Part shown: positions 7,534-16,159 of the stretch, piece by piece
How positions within the stretch are numbered: position 1 is the stretch's first letter
How the letters are laid out: each line of letters starts with the position of its first letter
NCBI GenBank assembly: GCA_002296225.1
Contig: DBHR01000060.1
Location: 4,953 to 61,450 of the forward strand
DNA from: Acidobacteria bacterium UBA823
GTDB taxonomy: Bacteria > Acidobacteriota > Vicinamibacteria > Vicinamibacterales > UBA823
Direction of reading: 5' to 3'
DNA: 56,498 nucleotides
The notes under the pieces: model-generated
The model's input: the letters and a program-made list of their open reading frames with translations, nothing else
Database searches by the model: none
Told to the model about the DNA's origin: nothing
Program-made: the position numbers and the translations under genes

Positions 7534-9825
7534 ATGACCCATTTCGGAGGACGCTGGCGTGTGGTGGCCATCGGTGTAGGGCTTCTCGTAACCGCTGTCC
7601 TTGTGGCGGCGCAGCCTGGTTCTCAGACAGGTTCATCGGCTCCCACCAGCGCCCAGCCATTTCTCGCCGCCCGGGCGCAATTGGATCAAACCGTGTGGGC
7701 TCCTGAAGTCCTCGCGCAACACTACGAGCGGCGGTTTGTGCAGCTATGGGATCTCTTGTTGCAGGGAGACGACAAGTATGGCGCCTTGGCGAACTTTCCC
7801 TTCGCAACGCTCCGCTTTGGCCTACCGGCTGGTCAGGAGTCGCTCGACCTAGGGATTCGCCGTACGACCTACACCGGGACTGCCAGGAACCTATCACCTG
7901 AAGCCTGGGGGGTGCTCCTTGACCGGTTCCAAGGCGAAGGGTATGTCATTGAACAAACGGAATGGCACCACAGTAGCTTCGAGCCTCCGAAAGATGGCCG
8001 CGACGCCCAGTCCGAGGTCTCGGCGGTGATCCACGCCGTCCGCGAGGACCCGCCCCATCGGGTGATCGTGCAGGCGAGGCTTGCGGTAACTTGGTCATCA
8101 TTGGTTGATGCGCAGGATGTCCCGATTCCGAACGTCATCACGGTTGCTGACCTCCAGATTCTTGACCGGCAGGCCCCGTCGGCGTTCCGAGAAGTCTTTC
8201 AAGTGGCGAGTACAGCCACCCAACGCCCCTTGCAGCCACTTCTCGTCGAGGACCTCGACGGTGACGGCCGGTTAGAAATTGTGATGGCGGGCCGGAATCG
8301 AGTGTTGTGGAACCGCGGACCTGGACAATTTGAAGCAGCACCGTTTCTGCAGGAAGACCATGCGATCGCTGACGCGGCGATCCTCGCTGACTTTACTGGG
8401 GATGGGCATCTGGATTTCGTGGCCGTCGACACTACGCTGTATCCATTGCTTTTCGAAGGCGATGCTGGGGGCCAGTTCACCAAGCCCGCACAGCGACTTG
8501 CCGACGTCCAGTTCAAACACCCGAAGGTCTTCACGGCCAGCGACATTGACGCTGATGGAGACCTCGATCTCTTCATTGCCAACTACAAGAATTCCTATAC
8601 GGACGGCCAAATGGCATCGCCGTACTACGATGCCAACGACGGCTATCCCGCGTATCTCTTCCGTAACGATGGCAATGGTGTTTTTCGTGACATCACCGAG
8701 GCGGCAGGGCTGGGCGCTAAGCGTTTCCGTCGTACCTACAGCAGTTCGTTTGTGGATCTCGACGATGATACTGACATGGACCTGATCGTCATCAGCGACT
8801 TCGCTGGTCTTGACCTTTATTTGAATAATGGGCAAGGGCAGTTCACCGATGTCACGGACACCCTCGGGCGAGACCGGCATCTATTCGGCATGTCGCACAC
8901 GTTCGGCGACTATGATCTCGATGGCAATCTCGACTTCTACGTCACCGGGATGGGGTCAACCACCGCGAGACGTCTCGAGGGCATGGGACTCGGACCGGAT
9001 GATAAGCCGGAACATAACGATTTACGGTCCGCGATGGGTTATGGCAACCGAATGTTCGTCCGCCGTGGCGACAAGTTTGGCGTCGCAGCGTTCAATGATC
9101 AGATCGCCCAAAGTGGGTGGTCGTGGGGCACTTCATCGTTCGATTTCGACAACGACGGCGACGAGGACATTTTCGTGGCGAACGGCCACATTAGTGGAAA
9201 GAGTATTCAGGACTATTGCACGGTCTTTTGGCGCCATGACATCTACACCGATGATTCCCAAGATAATGTCGGCCGGGAAAATATGTTCGATTTCGTGATG
9301 TCACCATTACAGGACACCGCGATCTCTTGGAACGGCTATGAGCATAAAGTGCTCTGGATGAATGGAGGCGGCGCGCGCTTCACGAATGTCGCATATCTAC
9401 TCGGGGTGGCCTTTGAGTATGACGCGCGCGCGGTCGTGACGGATGACCTTGACGGTGATGGCCACGTGGATCTTCTTGTGGTCGAATTCCTGTGGGAAAC
9501 CGATAACCATACGTTGCACGTTTATCAAAATCGCCTCCCCGAAGCCGGGAACTGGATCGGCGTGCGGCTTCGCGAGGCTGGTCCCGGACTATCAACAATT
9601 GGAACCATAGTCACGGTGCGAACCAAGGCAGGCTCCCAGATGAGACGCTTCGTCACTGGTGATTCATTCTCGGCACAACATTCGTCAACCGCCCACTTCG
9701 GGCTTGGCAGTCAAACCGAGGTTGAAACAATCGAAGTGCGCTGGCCAAACGGCAGGATGCGGCGGATTGACCGACCAGACATTAACCAGTACCTCACGGT
9801 GCAGTCTCCCGTCGGCACACATTGA
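7534..9825 (+). CDS. Secreted FG-GAP/VCBS repeat protein with C-terminal ASPIC/UnbV domain (CRTAC1 family), copy 2
   Basis: Paralogue of the preceding gene with the same layout: signal peptide (MTHFGGRWRVVAIGVG...), a shared N-terminal domain of about 190 residues (QHYER, GYVIEQTEWHHSSF), calcium-loop FG-GAP repeats (DLDGDG, DIDADGDLD, DFDNDGDED, DLDGDGHVD) and an ASPIC/UnbV end (NWIGVRLRE... HFGLGSQTEVE). The frame is open from GTG 7498, which overlaps the upstream stop codon, but ATG 7534 is preferred: GAGGAAGG at 7522-7529 is well spaced and the signal peptide begins there. That gives 763 residues. The two proteins align almost end to end, pointing to tandem duplication followed by divergence. 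No cysteine-rich or catalytic motif was seen. Confidence 0.87.
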   Translation: MTHFGGRWRVVAIGVGLLVTAVLVAAQPGSQTGSSAPTSAQPFLAARAQLDQTVWAPEVLAQHYERRFVQLWDLLLQGDDKYGALANFPFATLRFGLPAGQESLDLGIRRTTYTGTARNLSPEAWGVLLDRFQGEGYVIEQTEWHHSSFEPPKDGRDAQSEVSAVIHAVREDPPHRVIVQARLAVTWSSLVDAQDVPIPNVITVADLQILDRQAPSAFREVFQVASTATQRPLQPLLVEDLDGDGRLEIVMAGRNRVLWNRGPGQFEAAPFLQEDHAIADAAILADFTGDGHLDFVAVDTTLYPLLFEGDAGGQFTKPAQRLADVQFKHPKVFTASDIDADGDLDLFIANYKNSYTDGQMASPYYDANDGYPAYLFRNDGNGVFRDITEAAGLGAKRFRRTYSSSFVDLDDDTDMDLIVISDFAGLDLYLNNGQGQFTDVTDTLGRDRHLFGMSHTFGDYDLDGNLDFYVTGMGSTTARRLEGMGLGPDDKPEHNDLRSAMGYGNRMFVRRGDKFGVAAFNDQIAQSGWSWGTSSFDFDNDGDEDIFVANGHISGKSIQDYCTVFWRHDIYTDDSQDNVGRENMFDFVMSPLQDTAISWNGYEHKVLWMNGGGARFTNVAYLLGVAFEYDARAVVTDDLDGDGHVDLLVVEFLWETDNHTLHVYQNRLPEAGNWIGVRLREAGPGLSTIGTIVTVRTKAGSQMRRFVTGDSFSAQHSSTAHFGLGSQTEVETIEVRWPNGRMRRIDRPDINQYLTVQSPVGTH

Positions 9826-9924
9826 GCCTCGTCACCGGATCGGTCTAAGAACCTGCTCAACTAGCATTGCGGAAAGGTCCTACGGCCCAGCTGGGTTGGT
9901 GGCGGCCGAAGCTTGGAGGGAAAC

Positions 9925-10725
9925 ATGCGGATTATTCGGTTCCTCGATGGAGCAGGACAGGAGCACTTTGGCGCACAAGTGGATGACACCACCGCTAAGG
10001 TGTTTCGTGGCTCGCCGTTTGACGGAGGCACAGTCACAGACCGTACCGAGACCGTCGCCAAGCTGCTGGCCCCTTGCTGCCCGCCGGCAATTTTTGCGAT
10101 CGGACTCAACTATCGGCGGCATGCTGAAGAAGTAAAAGCCAAGATTCCAGAATATCCGGTCATTTTTCTCAAAGCGCCGGGATCGCTGCAGCATCCTGGT
10201 GAGCCGATCCGGTTGCCTCGGGTTGAGCCGACCGAGGTTGACTACGAAGCAGAGTTAACGGTCGTAATCGGCCGGGAGGCGAAGAACGTGTCCCGGGACG
10301 ACGCATTAGCCTACGTCTTAGGTTACACGTGTGCTAACGATGTTTCGGGACGGCGCTGGCAAATCCACCGTGGTGGCACTCAGTGGTGTCGTGGGAAAAG
10401 TTTCGACACGTTCTGCCCCCTAGGGCCAGCGATTGTCACGAAGGACGAAATTGCCGATCCGAACAGTCTGAGGCTTCGGACAACGGTCAACGATGAAATC
10501 CTTCAGGACTGGAACACCGACGACATGATCTTCGATGTCCCTAGCCTGGTCAGTTTCGTCAGTGAGGACACCACATTACTTCCCGGCACCGTCATCCTCA
10601 CCGGCACGCCGCATGGAGTTGGATTTACCCGGCGGCCGAAACGCTTTCTCCAGGCTGGTGACCGTGTCACCATCGAGATCGAGAAGATCGGTCGACTGGA
10701 TAATCCGGTTGAGAATGAGGCGTGA
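9925..10725 (+). CDS. Fumarylacetoacetate hydrolase-family protein
   Basis: Cytosolic enzyme of 266 residues in the FAH superfamily, whose members hydrolyse C-C bonds of, or isomerise or decarboxylate, 2-keto-enoic acids in aromatic and amino-acid breakdown. The ATG at 9925 follows GGAGGG (9915-9920). Core motifs are present: FAIGLNYRRHAEE near residue 57; the metal ligands E108 and E110 in VDYEAEL; D139 in CANDVSGR; GKSFDTFCPLGP; and GTPHGVGFTRRP near the end. These fit the common bacterial two-domain type with a short N-terminal domain. The gene lies 99 bases after the ASPIC/UnbV pair and could be read through from it, but has its own ribosome site. The exact substrate is unknown. Confidence 0.88.
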   Translation: MRIIRFLDGAGQEHFGAQVDDTTAKVFRGSPFDGGTVTDRTETVAKLLAPCCPPAIFAIGLNYRRHAEEVKAKIPEYPVIFLKAPGSLQHPGEPIRLPRVEPTEVDYEAELTVVIGREAKNVSRDDALAYVLGYTCANDVSGRRWQIHRGGTQWCRGKSFDTFCPLGPAIVTKDEIADPNSLRLRTTVNDEILQDWNTDDMIFDVPSLVSFVSEDTTLLPGTVILTGTPHGVGFTRRPKRFLQAGDRVTIEIEKIGRLDNPVENEA

Positions 10726-10804
10726 GGGACGCCATCCTCTTCCCCCAGGCTAGGAGAGAACGCGGCGCCTGAGATTGCCAAGGCGCACACCTTGACCGTT
10801 GGTC

Positions 10805-12472
10805 TTATCGGGCGACCACACGTTGCAGCAGCACATCTAGCTGCTCTTGATATTCATCGCGTTTGGCGGGATTGGCACTCTGACCGTAGTAATCGATGAG
10901 TTGCTCGTAGGCCGGTACGAAGTACGGATTGTGGTGAAGCGCCGCTTCCCAGTGCGGCACGCCATCTGCTGGCCGGCCTGATACCGCGTGGAACAACCCA
11001 ATGTTGAAGTGCGCTTCAGCATTTGTTGGGTTGACCTCAAGCTCACGCTCAAAGTACGGAAGAGCGAGTTCCCTACGTCCCTGCGTCATCAGCGTGACAC
11101 CAAGATTGTTGTTTGCCTTGGGTGTCACCGGGTCAATCGCCAGGGCCATACGATACTCCGCGGCCGCCTGACCCGGTTGGTCAAGCTCCTCAAGAATCCG
11201 TCCGACGTTCACGTGCGCGATGGGCGCATAGGCCGTGTTACGTGTCGCGCTGACCCAGAAGGTCAGTGGATCATGGAAGGTGGGCACGTGCCGCAGAGTG
11301 AGAACGCCGAAGACAATGGTAAGCGCCACAAGGACGTATCGGGATCCGGTCCACCGCCATTGATTACCCGCCAGGGAGGGCAACTGGGATAATCCGATCG
11401 CCAGTCCCAATAGCGGCACATAGGTCCTATGCTCATACGCCGGCAGGTTGGGTACCACTAACGGTGGCAATAAAAACAGAACAAACCAAGATAGTACGAC
11501 CGCCATCTGGCGTGTCGGTAGCCGACGCAAAGTCACGCCGAGAACGCCGACCGCCACCACACCAAGCCCAAGAGCGCGCGGGTCGACAGATGGCATTACA
11601 TTGAGGCTCACCGGAAAAACGGCCTTGCCAAAATACGCAAGTAGCTGGGGAAAATTGCGCGCGAAGGTCATCAACGATTCACCCGGTGTCGCAGAGACTT
11701 CGCCACCGGCAAGTGCGAAGTGTCGGACAGCCATCCAAACACCAGCTGCCCCAAAATAGCTCCAAGGCAGCCATCGGACCTCTCGGTAAAAACCCACCCG
11801 GTCGTACCAAAGCCAAACGATCAACCCATACGCCGGCAGCAGTACTATGCCGGTCTCCTTGGTGAAGAGGGCAAGTGCGAACGTCACAAGATGGAGCCAA
11901 AACCCCCATGCCCGTTTATCCCGCACGGCTGCATCGAGACCTATCAAGGACAGCAGGGCAAAGATGGCGAGTAAAGAATCGTTACGCCCAACGATCCAGC
12001 TGACTGTCTGCACCGTGAGTGGATGCACGGCGAACAGGAGTGCCGCCCCAAAGGCCGCGTAACGGCCCGCGCCGAGACGCAGGGCTAGGCCGAAGAGAAG
12101 TACAACGACTATCGCGTGCAAGATTATGTTAGTTGCGTGATAGGCCGCCTGGCCTCCGCCGTCGAACTGTGCGTCGACCATAAACGACAGCACCACCAGC
12201 GGCCGATAGTAAGTCTCGAGATTGCTTAGTTCACCGTCAACCTCAAAGTAACTCCGTAGAAAGACACGGGGTGCGTTGGATAGTTCTGACAGGAATGCCT
12301 GATTGCCAGTAATGAGGTCCGCATCGTCAGCCCGGACAAACCCGAAACCAACGGTCTGCCCGAACAGCAGTAGACACACCAGCACTAACACGCCACCTAG
12401 ACCTACAAAGGCCAAGTTGGCTATCCGTACAGGCGCCTCTAACGGTTGGGGAGTCCGTTGGCCGTCAGCCAT
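10805..12472 (-). CDS. Membrane TPR protein resembling TMTC/GT-C-type O-glycosyltransferases
   Basis: Polytopic membrane protein of 555 residues. The N-terminal two thirds hold about ten hydrophobic spans; an early luminal loop has an acidic RADDAD motif and then YYRPLVVLSFMVD and HATNIILHA, features of the GT-C-like bacterial relatives of TMTC O-mannosyltransferases. The C-terminal 150 residues are TPR repeats (AHVNVGRILEELDQPGQAAA, NNLGVTLMTQGRRELALPYF). This suggests transfer of sugar from a lipid carrier onto exported proteins, but the catalytic role is inferred from fold only. ATG 12472 is preceded by GAGGAATAGG on the minus strand. The gene converges with the FAH-family gene 79 bases away, with no clear terminator between them. 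Confidence 0.7.
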   Translation of the reverse strand: MADGQRTPQPLEAPVRIANLAFVGLGGVLVLVCLLLFGQTVGFGFVRADDADLITGNQAFLSELSNAPRVFLRSYFEVDGELSNLETYYRPLVVLSFMVDAQFDGGGQAAYHATNIILHAIVVVLLFGLALRLGAGRYAAFGAALLFAVHPLTVQTVSWIVGRNDSLLAIFALLSLIGLDAAVRDKRAWGFWLHLVTFALALFTKETGIVLLPAYGLIVWLWYDRVGFYREVRWLPWSYFGAAGVWMAVRHFALAGGEVSATPGESLMTFARNFPQLLAYFGKAVFPVSLNVMPSVDPRALGLGVVAVGVLGVTLRRLPTRQMAVVLSWFVLFLLPPLVVPNLPAYEHRTYVPLLGLAIGLSQLPSLAGNQWRWTGSRYVLVALTIVFGVLTLRHVPTFHDPLTFWVSATRNTAYAPIAHVNVGRILEELDQPGQAAAEYRMALAIDPVTPKANNNLGVTLMTQGRRELALPYFERELEVNPTNAEAHFNIGLFHAVSGRPADGVPHWEAALHHNPYFVPAYEQLIDYYGQSANPAKRDEYQEQLDVLLQRVVAR

Positions 12473-12610
12473 AAGACGTGTTCCTATTCCTCAAAGCCTA
12501 CCACCGGAGGCGGATTCCGTCTCCTGAGCACACCGGCGAACCGGACGGGAGGAAAAACCAGAATCGAAAGTCTGAACCTGGATTGTCGTGTGAGGCGAAG
12601 ACTGCTGGTC

Positions 12611-13102
12611 TCAGAGCATGCCGAGCTGTAACTTGGCCGCGTCCGACATCCGCTCCGGTGTCCAAGCGGGCTCCCAAACCACCTCAACGCTTGCGTCGGT
12701 TACACCCTCGACGCTTGCGGTCTTTGTTTTCACCTCGCCTGGTAAAATCTGCGCGGCTGGGCAATTTGGGGCAGTCAAAGTCATTGTGACCCGCACGTTA
12801 TGGTCCGCGTCCACCACGACGTCATAGATCAACCCTAGCTCATAAATATTCACAGGGATCTCGGGGTCGAACACAGTCGATAACGCTTCAATGATCTTCG
12901 GCTTAAACTTGAGCGTCGCCAGTGGGTCGCCCACGATCTTCTTCGTAGCCTGAGCGGGGACTGGCGCCTCGACCGGTGGAGTGTTGACCGTCGATGCCGC
13001 TGGAGCGCCTACTGGCGAACCTTCCTGTATCTCGCTGTCTCCATTTGACTTAGCCGTCGACTGATTGGGGCGTTGATCGTTATTAAGATTCAAAATATCC
13101 AT
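12611..13102 (-). CDS. sufT: SufT / MIP18-family (DUF59) iron-sulfur assembly factor
   Basis: Last gene of the SUF operon, 163 residues. The MIP18/DUF59 core begins near residue 60 and shows VFDPEIPVNIYELGLIYDV and LTAPNCPAAQ with the conserved cysteine, then VEVVWEPAWTPERMS. Relatives help mature Fe-S proteins, especially when iron is limiting. The first 60 residues are a low-complexity Asn/Ser/Pro/Ala tail that family members usually lack. ATG 13102 is chosen because GGAG lies 5 bases upstream and the sufU stop is 2 bases before the start; an in-frame extension to 13177 lies inside sufU and is not credible. Symbol assigned from family and position. Confidence 0.85.
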   Translation of the reverse strand: MDILNLNNDQRPNQSTAKSNGDSEIQEGSPVGAPAASTVNTPPVEAPVPAQATKKIVGDPLATLKFKPKIIEALSTVFDPEIPVNIYELGLIYDVVVDADHNVRVTMTLTAPNCPAAQILPGEVKTKTASVEGVTDASVEVVWEPAWTPERMSDAAKLQLGML

Positions 13103-13104
13103 CG

Positions 13105-13557
13105 TTACTCCGTCGTGGCGACCTTGTTCTTTGCCTCGATCGCGGCTTGTAGGGTGTGCCACGCAAGCACCGCACACTTGACGCGGGCCGGGTAGGCTCG
13201 AACGCCAGAAAATACCGATAATTTCCCGAGCACGTCGGTGTCGAAGTCCGCCTCCGCATCACCGGTGAGCATCCCCTGAAAGTTCGCGAACAGCGTCCGC
13301 ACTTCGTCGAGCGTCTTGCCCTTCACGCTCTCGGTCATGAGCGACGCAGACGCCGTCGAGATCGCACAGCCACTGCCCTTGAACACAATATCGCGAATCA
13401 CGTCGTCCTCAAGAGCAAGGTGCAGCGTAAGCTTATCGCCGCACAGCGGATTATAGCCTTCCGCGCGCCGGTCTGGCTGCGCAAACTGGCCGAAGTTCCT
13501 CGGCCGCTTGTTGTGGTCAAGGATGACCTCCTGATAGAGGTCGCGCAGGTCGAACAT
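13105..13557 (-). CDS. sufU: SufU iron-sulfur scaffold / sulfur acceptor
   Basis: 150-residue SufU-type protein. It takes persulfide sulfur from SufS and, in the well-studied Gram-positive system, does so through a zinc site. The expected ligands are visible: C39 and D41 in NPLCGDKL, C64 in GSGCAIS, and C128 in RVKCAVLAW. The spacing between C64 and C128 contains the extra loop that separates SufU from IscU. Its ATG overlaps the sufS stop codon in a TAATG arrangement (13557 shared), and its stop is 2 bases from sufT, so translation is coupled along the operon. Confidence 0.95.
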   Translation of the reverse strand: MFDLRDLYQEVILDHNKRPRNFGQFAQPDRRAEGYNPLCGDKLTLHLALEDDVIRDIVFKGSGCAISTASASLMTESVKGKTLDEVRTLFANFQGMLTGDAEADFDTDVLGKLSVFSGVRAYPARVKCAVLAWHTLQAAIEAKNKVATTE

Positions 13558-14810
13558 TACGCGAACACCTCGCGGGCTCGCTCGAGCGCAGCGCCCAGCG
13601 CGTCGATATCCTCACGCGTGTTATACATCGCCAGCGAGGCCCGTGCGGTCGCCGGAATACCGAACCGGTCCATCACTGGCTGGGTGCAATGATGTCCCGT
13701 ACGAATCGCCACACCCGACTGATCGACGACCGTGCCGATGTCGTGCGGGTGCACACCCTCCATGACAAAGGACAGGATGCTAGCCTTCTCCGAGGCGGTC
13801 CCGATGAGCCTCACACCGGAAATCTGCTGGAGCACCTCCGTCCCGTAAGCCAGAAGCTCGCGCTCATAAGCTGCCACTTGGTCGAGCCCGAGCCCGGTCA
13901 GATAGGTGAGGGCCGCGCCCAAGCCGATCGCTCCGGCGATGTGCGGGGTGCCCGCCTCGAACTTGTGCGGTAGCTCGTTGTAGGTCGTCTTCTCAAACGT
14001 GACCGAGCTGATCATGTCGCCACCACCCTGGTAGGGCGGCATGTCCTCGAGGCGCTCGGCCTTGCCGTAGAGCAGGCCAATGCCCGTCGGCCCGTAGAGC
14101 TTGTGCCCGGTCGCCACGTAAAAATCGCAGTCCAGCGCCTGCACATCCACAGGAAAATGGTATGCCGCTTGGGCGCCGTCGATCAGAGCCGCCGCGCCGT
14201 GCCGGTGGGCAAGCTCTACGATACGGGCAACAGGATTGACTGTGCCCAACGAATTCGACAGGTGCACCGCCCCCACCAGTTTCGTGCGGGCACCAACCAA
14301 GCGCTCGAACTCCTCCCAGACGAGCTCGCCATCATCGGTGATGGGCACCACCCGCAGGCGCGCCCCGGTCTGTTCGCAAAGAAGTTGCCACGGCACGATA
14401 TTCGAATGATGCTCCATGCCGGTGATGACGATCTCGTCACGTTCCCCGATATGGCGTCGACCAAAGGTCTGCGCGACGAGATTGATCCCCTCCGTGGCGT
14501 TACGCGTAAAGATCACTTCCCGCGGCTCGCGGGCGTTCAGGAACTGCTGAGCCGTACGGCGTGCCGCTTCATACGCCTCAGTCGCCGTCTCACTCAGATA
14601 GTGAACGCCGCGGTGGATGTTTGCGTTGTGCTTCGTATAGTACCGTGTCAGCGCGTCAAGCACGGCTCGCGGCTTCTGCGTCGTCGCCGCATTGTCGAGG
14701 TAAACGAGCTGGCGATCCCGAATAACCAGGCCAAGGATCGGAAACTCCTGCCGGACGCGGTGGACGTCAAAGCGCGACGGCGCCGCCGTAGGAGCCGAGG
14801 GCTGACTCAT
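13557..14810 (-). CDS. sufS: SufS cysteine desulfurase
   Basis: PLP-dependent group II cysteine desulfurase of 417 residues that supplies sulfur for Fe-S cluster assembly. The PLP lysine is K237 in ATGHKLYGPTG. The catalytic cysteine is C375 in the short RTGHHCTQPVM loop, as in group II (SufS) rather than NifS/IscS enzymes. YLDNAATTQKP near residue 37 and NEANIHRG-like NANIHRGVHYLS near 62 are family signatures. It overlaps sufD by 4 bases (ATGA, 14807-14810) and sufU by 1, so it belongs to the coupled suf operon and works directly with SufU. Confidence 0.97.
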   Translation of the reverse strand: MSQPSAPTAAPSRFDVHRVRQEFPILGLVIRDRQLVYLDNAATTQKPRAVLDALTRYYTKHNANIHRGVHYLSETATEAYEAARRTAQQFLNAREPREVIFTRNATEGINLVAQTFGRRHIGERDEIVITGMEHHSNIVPWQLLCEQTGARLRVVPITDDGELVWEEFERLVGARTKLVGAVHLSNSLGTVNPVARIVELAHRHGAAALIDGAQAAYHFPVDVQALDCDFYVATGHKLYGPTGIGLLYGKAERLEDMPPYQGGGDMISSVTFEKTTYNELPHKFEAGTPHIAGAIGLGAALTYLTGLGLDQVAAYERELLAYGTEVLQQISGVRLIGTASEKASILSFVMEGVHPHDIGTVVDQSGVAIRTGHHCTQPVMDRFGIPATARASLAMYNTREDIDALGAALERAREVFA

Positions 14811-16159
14811 GCCGGTTCCTCAGCGGCGGCTGGCAGCCGTTCGAGCAGCGCCAAGTCAAGTTGGGTCCTGAGCGGCTCGTGCCGAATCCGATTGAGCACG
14901 TCGATAGCGAAGGCGTGGATCAGCATCCGCCGCGCACGCGCACGCCCCAGCCCGCGCGCCTGTAGATAGAACAGCATGTCCTCGTTCAACTGACCAACCG
15001 ACGCACCGTGGCTACACTTCACGTCGTCGGCGAAAATCTCAAGTTGCGGCTTGGTATTCACCTGCGCCTGGTCGGAGAGGAGTAGTGCCTTGTTCGACTG
15101 CTTCGCGTCGGTCTTCTGCGCATCAAGCCGCACGATAATCTTACCGTTAAAGACCGCCCTGCCGTCGCCGTCCAGGATGCCCTTATAGAACTCGTGACTC
15201 GCACAGTGCGGCGAGGCATGGTCAATCGTCGTGTGGTTGTCGATGTGCTGGTTCCGTCCTGCTACATACAGGCCGTTCAGCGTGCACTCCGCGCCTTCCC
15301 CGTCCAGCACTGCGCTGATGTCATTGCGCACCAGGGCCGCCGCACCCAGCGTGATCGAATGTGACAGCACGACTGCATTCCGCGCGAGTCGCGCCTGCAT
15401 GCGGCCCACGTGCCGGGCGTGGAGACTCTCGCGCAGGATCTTGCAGTGATCGACGACACTACCGGCACCTGCGTCGATCTCGGTCACGGCATTCGTGAAG
15501 TACTCCGTGTCCCGCAAACCTGCGTAACTCTCGACGATGCCGACCTGGCTGTTCTCACCCGCGACCACAAGCACTCGAGGATGCGTGACCGCTGCCTCGC
15601 CTGGCGCCGTCGAGATAAACAACACATGCACTGGGTCTTCGAGGACGACGCCGTCGTCCACTCGGATTAATGCGCCATCCTGGAGAAATGCGGTGTTGAG
15701 CGCTGAGAACGGCTGCTCGGCCACTACCGCCAGCCTGCCAAGATACGGCTCCACGGCATCTAGGCCACCCGCGAGCGAGTCACCGAGAGTCTGGATGTCG
15801 ACGCCAGTGGGAACTGCTTTGGTCTCAGAAAGTGCTGGTGAGAACCGGCCGTTCACAAATACCAGCCGAGCCCCCGGCAGATCCGGAATCAGAAAGCGCG
15901 AGATCTGGTCGGCAGCAACGTGGACCGGACCGCCCAGCGCGTAGGGTCGACTGGCAATCGGCGCAACGCTCGTGAACCGCCAGTCCTCCATGCGCGTGGT
16001 CGGAAACCCGAGGCGATGGAAGTGTTGCATTGCGTCCTGACGGAGTGACTTGAGAGCCGCCGAGGCACGCACCGCATCGGCACCACCTTGCAAACGGTCG
16101 AAATCCGCCTGGTAGCCGTCGTAGGTCGCCAAGACCTTCGTCGTGGTTGTCCCGCTCAC
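14807..16159 (-). CDS. sufD: SufD, Fe-S assembly scaffold subunit
   Basis: 450-residue beta-helix subunit of the SufBCD complex, which builds Fe-S clusters in the cytosol. The C-terminal core has the SufBD signature: HASPHCASHEFYKGIL, the run of Q-S-N-K-A-L-L-L-S, and DVKCSHGASVGQLNED with the histidine important for cluster assembly in E. coli SufD. The N-terminal part (MEDWRFTSVAPI) also matches SufD. It starts with GTG at 16159, whose last bases overlap the sufC stop (GTGA), showing tight coupling. Long for SufD but within the family range. Confidence 0.93.
   Translation of the reverse strand: MSGTTTTKVLATYDGYQADFDRLQGGADAVRASAALKSLRQDAMQHFHRLGFPTTRMEDWRFTSVAPIASRPYALGGPVHVAADQISRFLIPDLPGARLVFVNGRFSPALSETKAVPTGVDIQTLGDSLAGGLDAVEPYLGRLAVVAEQPFSALNTAFLQDGALIRVDDGVVLEDPVHVLFISTAPGEAAVTHPRVLVVAGENSQVGIVESYAGLRDTEYFTNAVTEIDAGAGSVVDHCKILRESLHARHVGRMQARLARNAVVLSHSITLGAAALVRNDISAVLDGEGAECTLNGLYVAGRNQHIDNHTTIDHASPHCASHEFYKGILDGDGRAVFNGKIIVRLDAQKTDAKQSNKALLLSDQAQVNTKPQLEIFADDVKCSHGASVGQLNEDMLFYLQARGLGRARARRMLIHAFAIDVLNRIRHEPLRTQLDLALLERLPAAAEEPA

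Noticed and set aside
12540..12600. Weak hairpin followed by T residues as a terminator of the suf operon (minus strand)
   Set aside because: Only 4-5 base pairs with a long loop; not convincing as a terminator.
14103..14969. A 288-codon rightward frame across sufS and sufD
   Set aside because: It is antisense to two genes with intact active-site motifs and has no domain of its own.
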